A stretch of DNA of 43,379 nucleotides from Christensenella sp964438705 (GTDB taxonomy: Bacteria; Bacillota; Clostridia; Christensenellales; Christensenellaceae): the NCBI GenBank assembly GCA_964438705.1, contig CAYTKQ010000025.1:1-43379 (forward strand), read 5' to 3'. The notes below the pieces were generated by a model, which had not been told where the DNA came from, searched no databases, and saw only the letters and a list, made by a program, of their open reading frames with translations. Below, piece by piece: positions 8,640 through 16,000 of the stretch. The position numbers and the translations under genes were made by a program. Within the stretch, counting starts at the first letter, position 1, and each line of letters begins with the position of its first letter.

Positions 8640-9599
8640 TTATTTGTTCAGTATTTCGCTGATCTCAAGCAGCGCTTCGCCGATGCGCGGGCCGGGACGC
8701 GTGAACGTATCTGCGTCAACCGTATACACATTTCCGTTTTTCACCGCGTCAAGGTCCTTATAACCCTGCACCGTGGAGAGGTCCGCCGTGCTGCCCATGT
8801 TTGCGCCCACGATGATGATGTCCGGGTTTGCGACCACGAGGTCCTCCACGGGATATTCCACCCACGGATATTCCACACTCTGCGTCACGCACTTGCCGCC
8901 CGCAAGCTCGATCATCGTATTGATGAAGCTGCCCGGGCCGCTCGTCCAGTTGCCTTGATCACCATAGCTCATTGCATAGTAAACGGTCTTCGCCTCTGCG
9001 GGTTTGTTTCCTTCCGCCGTCTTGACGACCTGATCGATGCCGTCCACAAGCTGCTTCGCTTCATCCGGCGCGCCTACGATATCGCCAACCAACGTGATGG
9101 ATTTTCCGATCTCCTCAAACGTCGTTGCCTCCACAACCGCCACCGGGATGCCCAGCTTGTTGAGCTGTTCGACCGCTTCTTTTTGCAGCCCCGTTCCCGC
9201 AAGCACGACATCTGGTTCCAGCGCGGCGACCTTTTCCACATCCGGGCCGTTGAAATCCCCGACGACCTCGATGCTTTGTGTGATTTCCGGATAGTTGGAA
9301 TACGCGTCGATGCCCACAAGCTGCTTTGAAGCGCCCAGCGCGCACACCGTTTCCGTCCCCGCAGGCGTCAGAGAAACGATCTTATCCGCCTTTTCAATGG
9401 TGATCTCGTTGCCCGCCATATCCGTGAGCGCCGCGTTTGCTGCCGGAACGGACGCCGAAGCCTCAGCGCTTGCCGAAGCGGATGCCGATTCTGATGGCGC
9501 AGGCGTCTGACTTTCCGCGGGCGCCGTAGGCGCGCAGCCCACAAATACAGAGAAGCACAGCACGAGCGCCGCAAGTAGAGCGATGATTTTTTTGTTCAT
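8640..9599 (-). CDS. btuF: Vitamin B12-binding lipoprotein
   Basis: Extracellular substrate-binding lipoprotein of 319 residues that captures the corrinoid and delivers it to the permease. It has a lysine-rich signal peptide ending in a lipobox-like FVGC, so it should be anchored to the membrane by a lipidated cysteine near residue 21. A low-complexity Ser/Ala/Pro linker (about 25-55) follows, then a periplasmic-binding-protein domain of the BtuF/FecB type (ITIEKADKIVSLTPAGTETV, LEPDVVLAGTG, NPDIIIVGAN). GGGAGG precedes the ATG. The start region and Shine-Dalgarno are overlapped by a riboswitch-linked hairpin. First gene of the btu operon; 81 bases separate it from the permease. Confidence 0.92.
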   Translation of the reverse strand: MNKKIIALLAALVLCFSVFVGCAPTAPAESQTPAPSESASASASAEASASVPAANAALTDMAGNEITIEKADKIVSLTPAGTETVCALGASKQLVGIDAYSNYPEITQSIEVVGDFNGPDVEKVAALEPDVVLAGTGLQKEAVEQLNKLGIPVAVVEATTFEEIGKSITLVGDIVGAPDEAKQLVDGIDQVVKTAEGNKPAEAKTVYYAMSYGDQGNWTSGPGSFINTMIELAGGKCVTQSVEYPWVEYPVEDLVVANPDIIIVGANMGSTADLSTVQGYKDLDAVKNGNVYTVDADTFTRPGPRIGEALLEISEILNK

Positions 9600-9604
9600 G
9601 TTGA

Positions 9605-9645
9605 TCCTCCCAAAATAATTTTTTGGGGCATAAAAAATGCCCTTT
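9605..9645 (-). promoter_or_regulatory. Switchable hairpins masking the btuF ribosome binding site
   Basis: On the minus strand two hairpins compete for one C run. GGGCAT (9642-9637) can pair with ATGCCC (9631-9626). Alternatively CCCAAAA can pair with TTTTGGG, which ends in the GGGAGG Shine-Dalgarno of btuF. Because the C residues are shared, both cannot form fully at once. It looks like the translational expression platform of the upstream cobalamin riboswitch. Confidence 0.55.
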
Positions 9646-9711
9646 CGACAGTATGGTAGAAAAGGCTTTACGCGTTCTCTTTCTTCCCGCCGAAGAAAAA
9701 AACTTCCCGAT

Positions 9712-9903
9712 CCATGGCAGGTTTTCCGGCTTGACTTCATCGCCGCTTGCGCGCCTTCCCGGCCTTTAGGCCAGTGGCATTTTCGCGGGTTTTCCGCGAG
9801 GTCCGAACGAATCTTCTCGTTCGGCGCAAGCGCTCCGTCACACGGCAGCGGTGGGCTGCAGCGGCATACGCTTTCCCTATTATCCGGTTTCCCGGCACCA
9901 TAG
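9712..9903 (-). ncRNA. Cobalamin riboswitch (AdoCbl-type)
   Basis: Read on the minus strand the segment carries the hallmarks of the cobalamin riboswitch in order: GGTGCC at the 5' end, AATAGGGAA, a GCTGCAGCCC region, the B12-box GCCACTGG, then GGGAAGG, an AAGTCA segment and a closing ACCTGCC that can pair with the 5' GGTGCC side. It lies between a good promoter and the btuF start. Binding of adenosylcobalamin in this class lowers expression of the downstream genes, here by masking the ribosome binding site as far as the sequence suggests. Confidence 0.93.
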
Positions 9904-9924
9904 ATTCTATGAAATTCTTTATTT

Positions 9925-9953
9925 AATATATCACAGCGTTTCTTTCGGTGCAA
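9925..9953 (-). promoter_or_regulatory. Promoter of the btu operon
   Basis: On the minus strand TTGCAC (9953-9948) and TATATT (9930-9925) are spaced by 17 bases. A start near 9918 would place the riboswitch at the very 5' end of the transcript. Confidence 0.65.
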
Positions 9954-9993
9954 TGTAGTTTTATATTTTGCGTTGTAATATTCTATTGTGGAT

Positions 9994-11379
9994 TTATCTG
10001 ATATGCATCGCCCAAAGCGAAACCCCATTCATCACCGTTCCATATAACGCCAGCGCGACCATAAGCAGCATCATAATCTGTGTTGCGTTTTTGCTTTTGA
10101 AGTTCCACTGGTTCAAAAGAAAGGCCGCACACGCAACAAAGCCCACGAGGAGAAAAAGACCTGTGCGCTGTAACGACGCCCAAACGGTAGGGGAAAATCC
10201 CATGATCGCTTTGCTGCCAAAGCTGAGAATCAATATGCCAAGGACAATCAGCGTATTCTGGCTCTTTCCAAGCAAAATACAGATGGACATCAAAAGCGAA
10301 CATACAACAACCGCCAACCCTATCCACAGCAAAATAATTTTGGGTGATTCGAATTGCATTATAAAACCACCATTCATTACTGCCTGACTCAACGCCGGAT
10401 TCACCGAAGCGACATTGATTGCCGCAAGCGCAGCAACCGCACCGCCAAACGGAATGGCGGACACTGCCCGATCGAATTTTTTAGAGCTTTTCTGCCACAC
10501 GAGTGCGCAGACCAAAAATGTTAGAACCAAAAACACCAAGTTTTGTATAACAAATATCTCTCTCAACGCTGCCCATATTCCAAGGCCAACCTTATACAAC
10601 ATAGAAAATCCGGCAAATTCCGGATACCATTTTGTTGTTTCAGCAACCGTCCGGCTTTCATTACCCGGACACGCCATCACATAAATAATACTCAGCACAC
10701 AAAGAATGAGCTGAATCAGTACAAATACATTGCTTTTTTTCTTCACAAACATAAAAATTGCGAACATCGCATACGCCGCCAATAAAATCGCGCACATTTG
10801 TTCATTGTTCGCACCTAAAATCAAAAATATCGGATACAAAATATATTCATATGCCTTTATTTTTTTGCCGTCCGCAATTTTCCTGAGCGGATAAAGGCCA
10901 ATAAGGCCAAAAGCCAGCGGCCAAATATAGTTTACCGTTGTCGCAATCCATCCTGCCGAACTCATGATGGAAAACGGGATCAGCAATAGAAGAGCACACA
11001 CAACAATATTTCCTTGCAGACGATATTCTTCACGAATCAACAGTTTGGAAATGAACAGTGCAATCACCATCATTAGGATTGTATCCAGCAGTTTCCAAAA
11101 AATAACTGGTATACTTAGGGTCATCATCATCAACGCTTCAATCAATGTCCTCGAAGACCATGTGGCATACCGTTCGACAGAGTATGAGAAAATATTAAAT
11201 CCGGGCTGGGCAGCAATACTGCCAAATACGTTGTCATCACCAAAATCATTTACAATCAATAAATGAAAAATAAAATAAATAAATCCGAACAAAAGGATGG
11301 ACAGATAAGGCCATGAACAAATCTTTTTCCACGAAATCATACTTTTTTGCGCATGCGCTATTTCAACATATTTTTCCAT
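9994..11379 (-). CDS. Polytopic membrane protein, DUF6056-like
   Basis: A 461-residue protein with about ten to twelve hydrophobic segments. Near the first external loop it has NDFGDDNVFG and, about 30 residues later, WSSRTLIE. This acidic DD motif followed by SxR is characteristic of DUF6056 and related GtrC or polymerase-like surface-glycan membrane proteins that use lipid-linked sugars. It follows a GtrB-like glycosyltransferase by 4 bases, so the two probably work together to transfer a sugar from undecaprenyl phosphate to a surface polymer. No good ribosome binding site is visible; translation may be coupled. Base composition is clearly more AT-rich than in flanking genes. Family naming is moderately sure, the substrate unknown. 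Confidence 0.75.
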   Translation of the reverse strand: MEKYVEIAHAQKSMISWKKICSWPYLSILLFGFIYFIFHLLIVNDFGDDNVFGSIAAQPGFNIFSYSVERYATWSSRTLIEALMMMTLSIPVIFWKLLDTILMMVIALFISKLLIREEYRLQGNIVVCALLLLIPFSIMSSAGWIATTVNYIWPLAFGLIGLYPLRKIADGKKIKAYEYILYPIFLILGANNEQMCAILLAAYAMFAIFMFVKKKSNVFVLIQLILCVLSIIYVMACPGNESRTVAETTKWYPEFAGFSMLYKVGLGIWAALREIFVIQNLVFLVLTFLVCALVWQKSSKKFDRAVSAIPFGGAVAALAAINVASVNPALSQAVMNGGFIMQFESPKIILLWIGLAVVVCSLLMSICILLGKSQNTLIVLGILILSFGSKAIMGFSPTVWASLQRTGLFLLVGFVACAAFLLNQWNFKSKNATQIMMLLMVALALYGTVMNGVSLWAMHIR

Positions 11380-11383
11380 ATTT

Positions 11384-12358
11384 TTATATACGCGGTTTTA
11401 TCTCGCTTTTCTCGTCTTCCTTTACAATATAAACCGGTCTTTTTTTTACCTCCATATAAGTCTTATCCAAATATTTGCCCAATATCCCCACGCAAAGCAA
11501 TTGAATGCCACCGATCAGCAAAATAATACATACCGTAGATGGATAGCCTGCGACAGGGTCTCCCCATAAAAGCGTTTTTATAATAATCACAATAATAAAA
11601 ACAATAGCCACCAAAAAGCAAATGACTCCCGCAAAAGAAGCAATTGCCAGCGGGGCTGTCGAAAAGGCGACGATACCATCGATCGAATAAGAAAAAAGCT
11701 TCCAAAACGACCATTTTGTTTCCCCCGCCACCCGCTCAACATTTTCATATTCAATCCATTTAGTCGCAAACCCAATCCAACTAAATATTCCTTTGGAAAA
11801 ACGATTGTATTCTGTCATCTCGAGGATTGCATCCACCATCCGGCGCGTCATCAGCCGAAAATCCCTCGCGCCGTCTACGATCTCGGTTTTCGATATTCTG
11901 TTGATCAGTCTATAGAACATCCGCGCAAAAAAAGAGCGGATCGGCGGCTCTCCCTTGCGCGTCACGCGGCGCGTGGCAACGCAATCATATTCTTCTTGTT
12001 CGATGCTTTGGTACATTTCCGGCAGTAAAGAAGGCGGATCCTGCAAATCCGCATCCATAATAGCGACAAGATCGCCCGTCGCATTTTTTAACCCCGCATA
12101 AATGGCTGCTTCTTTTCCAAAATTTCTGGAAAACGCAATGTAACGCACTTCGTCATTTTTCTTCGACAATTCACGCAGTAATTGCAAAGTCTTATCCTTT
12201 GAGCCATCATCGATAAATAAAAATTCAAAACCTAGCCCAAACATGTTCGTCATGCTTGACGCAATCCTCTTCACTTCCTCATAAAAAAAAGGAAGCGACT
12301 CCTGCTCATTATAACAGGGAACGATGATCGACACTATTTTGTGTGGTGCTTTTTCCAT
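11384..12358 (-). CDS. GT2 family glycosyltransferase, GtrB/polyprenyl-phosphate type
   Basis: A 324-residue membrane-anchored GT2 enzyme of the DPM1/GtrB/CsbB type, expected to transfer a hexose from a nucleotide sugar to undecaprenyl phosphate on the inner face of the membrane. Visible motifs are SIIVPCYNEQESL at the N-terminus, DDGSKDKT, and the metal-binding MDADLQDPP. Two hydrophobic hairpin segments lie after about residue 230, followed by a KTYMEVKKRP tail usual for this group. It is the first gene of an AT-rich two-gene unit with the DUF6056-like protein. A paralogue with the same layout sits at 41254-42201 but has the GC-richer composition of the rest of the window. Confidence 0.9.
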   Translation of the reverse strand: MEKAPHKIVSIIVPCYNEQESLPFFYEEVKRIASSMTNMFGLGFEFLFIDDGSKDKTLQLLRELSKKNDEVRYIAFSRNFGKEAAIYAGLKNATGDLVAIMDADLQDPPSLLPEMYQSIEQEEYDCVATRRVTRKGEPPIRSFFARMFYRLINRISKTEIVDGARDFRLMTRRMVDAILEMTEYNRFSKGIFSWIGFATKWIEYENVERVAGETKWSFWKLFSYSIDGIVAFSTAPLAIASFAGVICFLVAIVFIIVIIIKTLLWGDPVAGYPSTVCIILLIGGIQLLCVGILGKYLDKTYMEVKKRPVYIVKEDEKSEIKPRI

Positions 12359-12461
12359 TCGCTCAAATTCACTTTGCTTTTATGATTTTGTTTTTTATTT
12401 TAACATTTCTTATTTTGAATTGCAATTGCTACCTAAGATCTAAAATTTCATAAAGTTTCAC

Positions 12462-12490
12462 TTGCATAATTATTCATTTAAATGTATAAT
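12462..12490 (+). promoter_or_regulatory. Promoter of the argCBD cluster
   Basis: TTGCAT (12462-12467) and a perfect TATAAT (12485-12490) are spaced by exactly 17 bases, 46 bases before the argC start. Both elements are overlapped by ARG-box-like palindromes. Confidence 0.75.
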
Positions 12491-12496
12491 TATAAA
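12463..12496 (+). promoter_or_regulatory. Tandem ARG boxes (ArgR/AhrC operator)
   Basis: Two boxes match the arginine-repressor consensus TGAATWWWWATTCA. Box 1 TGCATAATTATTCA (12463-12476) differs at one position and is nearly palindromic; box 2 TGTATAATTATAAA (12483-12496) matches 11 of 14. Their centres are 20 bp apart, about two helical turns, as expected for an ArgR hexamer. They cover the -35 and -10, so repression by arginine is the natural reading. No argR gene is in the window. Confidence 0.75.
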
Positions 12497-12535
12497 CATC
12501 AAAAAAGTTTAGAATCGAAAGGAATCGTGATTTTT

Positions 12536-13570
12536 ATGATCAACGTCAGCATCATCGGCGCGACCGGCTACGTCGGCGCGGAACTCATACGCCTGTTGGA
12601 GGCGCACCCGGAGGTGAGGCTCAATCAAGCTGTTTCAAAGAGCTTTGCAGGAAAAAAACTGCATGATATCTATGCAAATTTCATTCCCGCGCAAGACATT
12701 TCCCTCGCCGGGGACGACGCTGAGTTTGCGGCGGCGGATTTTGTGTTTCTGTGCCTGCCGCACGGGCAGTCGCTCGCGATGGCGCCCGCTCTTCTGAAGA
12801 AAGGCCATAAGGTTATCGATTTATCCGGAGATTTTCGCTACGACGATACGGATATCTATGAAAAGTGGTACGGCCTCACCCACTCCGCCAAAAGAGAAAA
12901 TGCACAGGCGGTGTATGGCCTTCCTGAATTTTTCAGGGACGATGTGAAGCAAACGACGTTCACCTCCAACCCGGGCTGCTATACCACCACGAGCATCCTC
13001 GCGCTTGCGCCGCTCCTCAAAAATGGACTGGTGAGCGAAAAGGGAATCGTCATCGACGCAAAATCCGGCGTGACGGGCGCGGGCCGCAAGGAAAAGCTGG
13101 CCTTCTCCTTCTGTGAAACAGCCGACAACTTCAAGGCTTATTCCGTGCCGCTGCACCGTCACACCTCAGAGATCGAGGAGCAGCTTGCGAAGCTTTCCGG
13201 CAAGGAAATCACGCTGCTGTTTACGCCGCACCTGCTGAGCGTCAAGCGCGGCATTCTCGCCACCATCTATGCCGACCTCGCGGACGGCGTTACCGTAGAT
13301 GAGATCGAACAAGCGTATGCGGACTGCTATCAGCACGAGCCATTCACGCATATTCTGCCCCACGGCCAGCTGCCCGAGCTGAAATACGTGGTTGGCTCGA
13401 ACAACTGCATGATCGGCTTCGAAATTTCCGAGCGTACGGGCAAGATCATCATCGTTTCGTGCACAGACAATCTTTTGAAGGGCGCCGCCGGGCAGGCGGT
13501 GCAGAACTTCAACCTGATGAACGGCTTTGACGAGACGCTCGGCCTGCCGAAAACAGCCTGGTATTTATAA
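12536..13570 (+). CDS. argC: N-acetyl-gamma-glutamyl-phosphate reductase
   Basis: NADPH-dependent reductase of the third step of ornithine synthesis, making N-acetylglutamate semialdehyde. The 344-residue product matches the usual family length. The N-terminus has the nucleotide-binding ATGYVGAELIRLL; the catalytic cysteine is in SNPGCYTT near residue 148; the substrate-binding region has KSGVTGAGRK and a later HRHTSEIEE. The ATG at 12536 is preceded by AAAGGA and lies inside a frame that is open further upstream but would then overlap the promoter. First gene of an arg cluster under tandem ARG boxes; argB follows after 15 bases. Confidence 0.96.
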   Translation: MINVSIIGATGYVGAELIRLLEAHPEVRLNQAVSKSFAGKKLHDIYANFIPAQDISLAGDDAEFAAADFVFLCLPHGQSLAMAPALLKKGHKVIDLSGDFRYDDTDIYEKWYGLTHSAKRENAQAVYGLPEFFRDDVKQTTFTSNPGCYTTTSILALAPLLKNGLVSEKGIVIDAKSGVTGAGRKEKLAFSFCETADNFKAYSVPLHRHTSEIEEQLAKLSGKEITLLFTPHLLSVKRGILATIYADLADGVTVDEIEQAYADCYQHEPFTHILPHGQLPELKYVVGSNNCMIGFEISERTGKIIIVSCTDNLLKGAAGQAVQNFNLMNGFDETLGLPKTAWYL

Positions 13571-13585
13571 GGAAAGGAAACAACC

Positions 13586-14464
13586 ATGGAAGATCAAAAG
13601 ATGGAACAATATCAATACAGAGCAAATATGCTCGTGGAGGCGCTTCCCTATATTCAGCGCCTGTTCGGCAAAACCATCGTCATCAAATACGGCGGAGCGG
13701 CGATGCTGCACGACGAGCTCACCCACAAGATCATGGAGGACGTGACCCTCCTGAAATATGTCGGGATGAACCCCATCCTCGTGCACGGCGGCGGCCCGGA
13801 CATCAACCAGATGCTTGGCGCGCTTGATGTACAGCCGAACTTCATCGACGGACTGCGCGTCACCGACGATCAGACGATGGAGGTCGTGCAGATGGTGCTT
13901 GCCGGGAAGGTCAATAAACAGATCGTCGCCAAGCTGAACAGCATGGGCGCTTCCGCCATCGGCCTGTGCGGCATTGACGGCAACATCATCCGCGCGGTGA
14001 AGGCCCCGCCGAAAAACGGGGTCGACCTTGGCAATGTGGGCAAGATCGTTTCGATCAATACGCAGCTTCTTAACACCCTTGCGCACGATCAGTATATCCC
14101 CGTTGTCGCGCCGGTGGGTATGGGAGACGGCGGCGAGAGCTACAACATCAACGCGGACACGGTCGCGGGCGCGATTGCCACGGCGCTCAAGGCGGAAAAA
14201 ATCATCTATCTCACGGATACGGATGGTGTGCGCACCAACGAAAACGATCCCGAATCGCTCTTGTATGTCGCCTCCAAAACGGATATACTGAATATGATCG
14301 ACGAAGGAAAAATCACAGGCGGTATGCTGCCCAAGGTGCAAAGCTGCCTTTATGCCATCGAAAATGGGGTCAAGCGTGCCCATATCCTAAACGGCACGAT
14401 CCCCCACCCGATCATCCTTGAAATCTTCACCGATTCGGGCATCGGCACGATGGTAACCGGGTAA
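13586..14464 (+). CDS. argB: Acetylglutamate kinase
   Basis: Phosphorylates N-acetylglutamate with ATP, the committed second step of arginine synthesis and often the feedback-inhibited one. The 292 residues show IKYGGAAM (phosphate loop) and LVHGGGPDI near the N-terminus, then GLCGIDGNII, and the nucleotide-binding INADTVAGAIATALKAEKIIYLTDTDGV towards the C-terminus, with a TGGMLPKV segment. The N-terminal extension before the first strand (about 20 residues) is the type associated with arginine-sensitive hexameric kinases, which suggests but does not prove feedback inhibition. A GGAAAGGA site precedes the ATG. A GC-rich repeat separates it from argD. Confidence 0.96.
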   Translation: MEDQKMEQYQYRANMLVEALPYIQRLFGKTIVIKYGGAAMLHDELTHKIMEDVTLLKYVGMNPILVHGGGPDINQMLGALDVQPNFIDGLRVTDDQTMEVVQMVLAGKVNKQIVAKLNSMGASAIGLCGIDGNIIRAVKAPPKNGVDLGNVGKIVSINTQLLNTLAHDQYIPVVAPVGMGDGGESYNINADTVAGAIATALKAEKIIYLTDTDGVRTNENDPESLLYVASKTDILNMIDEGKITGGMLPKVQSCLYAIENGVKRAHILNGTIPHPIILEIFTDSGIGTMVTG

Positions 14465-14495
14465 GGTCAAGGCCTATCCGGTATGTATGCTATAT

Positions 14496-14708
14496 GATTT
14501 TGGCCAACGAAAGCCTGTTGCAAGCGTCGGCATCTTGCAACAGGCTACGCGCTACGGTGCATCTGTGTCGGCGGCGGTTATGCGCCGTCTGTTCGCCGCG
14601 CGTCGGTTGGGTGTTTGCGTCCCGCGCGCTTTAACACCGCGCAGCGGGGTTGGGTTAGCGGGATGCAAATTCCCGACTGGCGTGCAGATGTACAACTCTC
14701 CGCCGATC
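14496..14708 (+). repeat. GC-rich interspersed repeat, copy A
   Basis: This fills most of the argB-argD gap. Positions 14575-14692 are identical over 118 bases to 22066-22183, with similar flanks. Structure: a perfect 13-bp hairpin, arms 14512-14524 and 14534-14546 with a 9-base loop; a second hairpin CCCGCGCG (14621-14628) against CGCG and CGGG (14638-14648); and a small CGGGA/TCCCG hairpin (14659-14675). It has short open frames on both strands but none looks like a real gene. It resembles a mobile or structured small interspersed element; the class is not known to me. Confidence 0.85.
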
Positions 14709-14741
14709 CGTTGATATATAATGCATAAACAGGGGTATCCA

Positions 14742-15932
14742 ATGACTTACGACGAACTGAAAAAGATTGACGCACAACATTATATGAAAACCTTCGGCGT
14801 GCGGCTGCCCGTCGTCTTTACGGGTGGAAACGGCGCAGTGCTGAGCGATGCGGCCGGGAAAGAATATATCGACTTTCTTGCGGGCATCGCGGTCAACTGC
14901 CTCGGTTATTCGGATGCGGGCTTTGCGTCCGCGCTCAAAAGCCGGATTGACAGTGGCGTGATCCACACCTGCAATTATTTTCACAACGAACCGCAGGCCC
15001 TTCTTGCGCAGCTTCTCTGCGAAAAAACGGGCTTTGACCGTGTATTTTTTGCAAACAGCGGTGCGGAGGCGAACGAGTGCGCGATCAAAATCGCAAAAAA
15101 GTACGCGTATCAAAACGGGCGGCGCGACCGCTTTGTGACACTCAAGCAGAGCTTTCACGGACGGACGCTGGCGACGCTCACCGCCACCGGGCAGGAAAAA
15201 TTCCATGAGGCGTTTACGCCGATGGTCTATGATTTTTCCTACATCGACGCAAACGACATGGAGGCCGCAAAATCTGCCATAACAGCGGATACCTGCGGGG
15301 TGATGCTTGAGGTGATCCAAGGGGAAAGCGGTGTTTTTCCGCTCGATCCCGCGTTTTTAAGGCTCGTGCGTGACCTGTGTACAGAACACGATATTCCCCT
15401 CATCATCGACGAGGTACAGACGGGCATGGGACGCACGGGGAAATTCCTCGCGCAGGAACATTACGGTGTGAAAGCCGATATCACGACCCTTGCTAAGGCA
15501 CTTGGCAACGGCGTACCCGTGGGCGCGTGTCTCGCTTCCGGAAAATTTGCGGACGCGTTCGGCCCGGGTGACCACGGCTCCACCTTTGGGGGAAACCCTC
15601 TTGCGTGCGAGGCCGGCCTTTACGTCACACAAAAAATTGACGCGCATATGCTCGGCATGATCGAGCAAACGGGCGCGTATTTTAAAAAACAGCTGTTGGG
15701 GCTGATGGAGAAATTCCCCGACGTGATTGCGGATGTGCGCGGCATGGGTCTGATGCTGGGTGCGCAGCTTTCCGATAAGGCTGAAACGCATACCATACAG
15801 CGTGTGTTGATCGAGCATGGCTTTGTCATTGGCACGGCGGGCGCGAACACCCTGCGCTTTGTTCCACCCTATATCATCACGCAAAAGCAGATCGATTGCT
15901 TGATTTCCGCATTGCATGAATTATTTCAGTAA
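14742..15932 (+). CDS. argD: Acetylornithine aminotransferase
   Basis: Pyridoxal-phosphate enzyme that converts N-acetylglutamate semialdehyde to N-acetylornithine using glutamate; it may also act in lysine synthesis. The 396 residues contain FANSGAEANECAIKIA, FHGRTLATLTATG, the cofactor-binding IIDEVQTGMGRTG and the lysine region DITTLAKALGNGVPVG, then HGSTFGGNPLACEAG. The ATG at 14742 is chosen because AGGGG lies 7 bases upstream; an in-frame ATG at 14721 lacks a site. It belongs with argC and argB by function and strand, although a repeat element intervenes. A hairpin terminator follows the stop. Confidence 0.95.
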   Translation: MTYDELKKIDAQHYMKTFGVRLPVVFTGGNGAVLSDAAGKEYIDFLAGIAVNCLGYSDAGFASALKSRIDSGVIHTCNYFHNEPQALLAQLLCEKTGFDRVFFANSGAEANECAIKIAKKYAYQNGRRDRFVTLKQSFHGRTLATLTATGQEKFHEAFTPMVYDFSYIDANDMEAAKSAITADTCGVMLEVIQGESGVFPLDPAFLRLVRDLCTEHDIPLIIDEVQTGMGRTGKFLAQEHYGVKADITTLAKALGNGVPVGACLASGKFADAFGPGDHGSTFGGNPLACEAGLYVTQKIDAHMLGMIEQTGAYFKKQLLGLMEKFPDVIADVRGMGLMLGAQLSDKAETHTIQRVLIEHGFVIGTAGANTLRFVPPYIITQKQIDCLISALHELFQ

Positions 15933-15937
15933 CCGTA

Positions 15938-15963
15938 AAGCAGGCGCAAGCGTCTGCTTTTTT
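15938..15963 (+). terminator. Terminator of the arg cluster
   Basis: AAGCAGGCG and CGTCTGCTT form a stem with one G-U pair, followed by a run of T residues. It lies 5 bases after the argD stop and just before carB. Confidence 0.85.
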
Positions 15964-16000
15964 CAAAGATTATAAAGCTTGCACAGAAAGGGTATAAAAG

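Noticed and set aside
14487..14714. Open frame MRRLFAARRLGVCVP in repeat copy A, also in copy B
   Set aside because: The same peptide appears in both copies only because the DNA is repeated. It has no ribosome binding site and a composition typical of GC-rich non-coding repeat.
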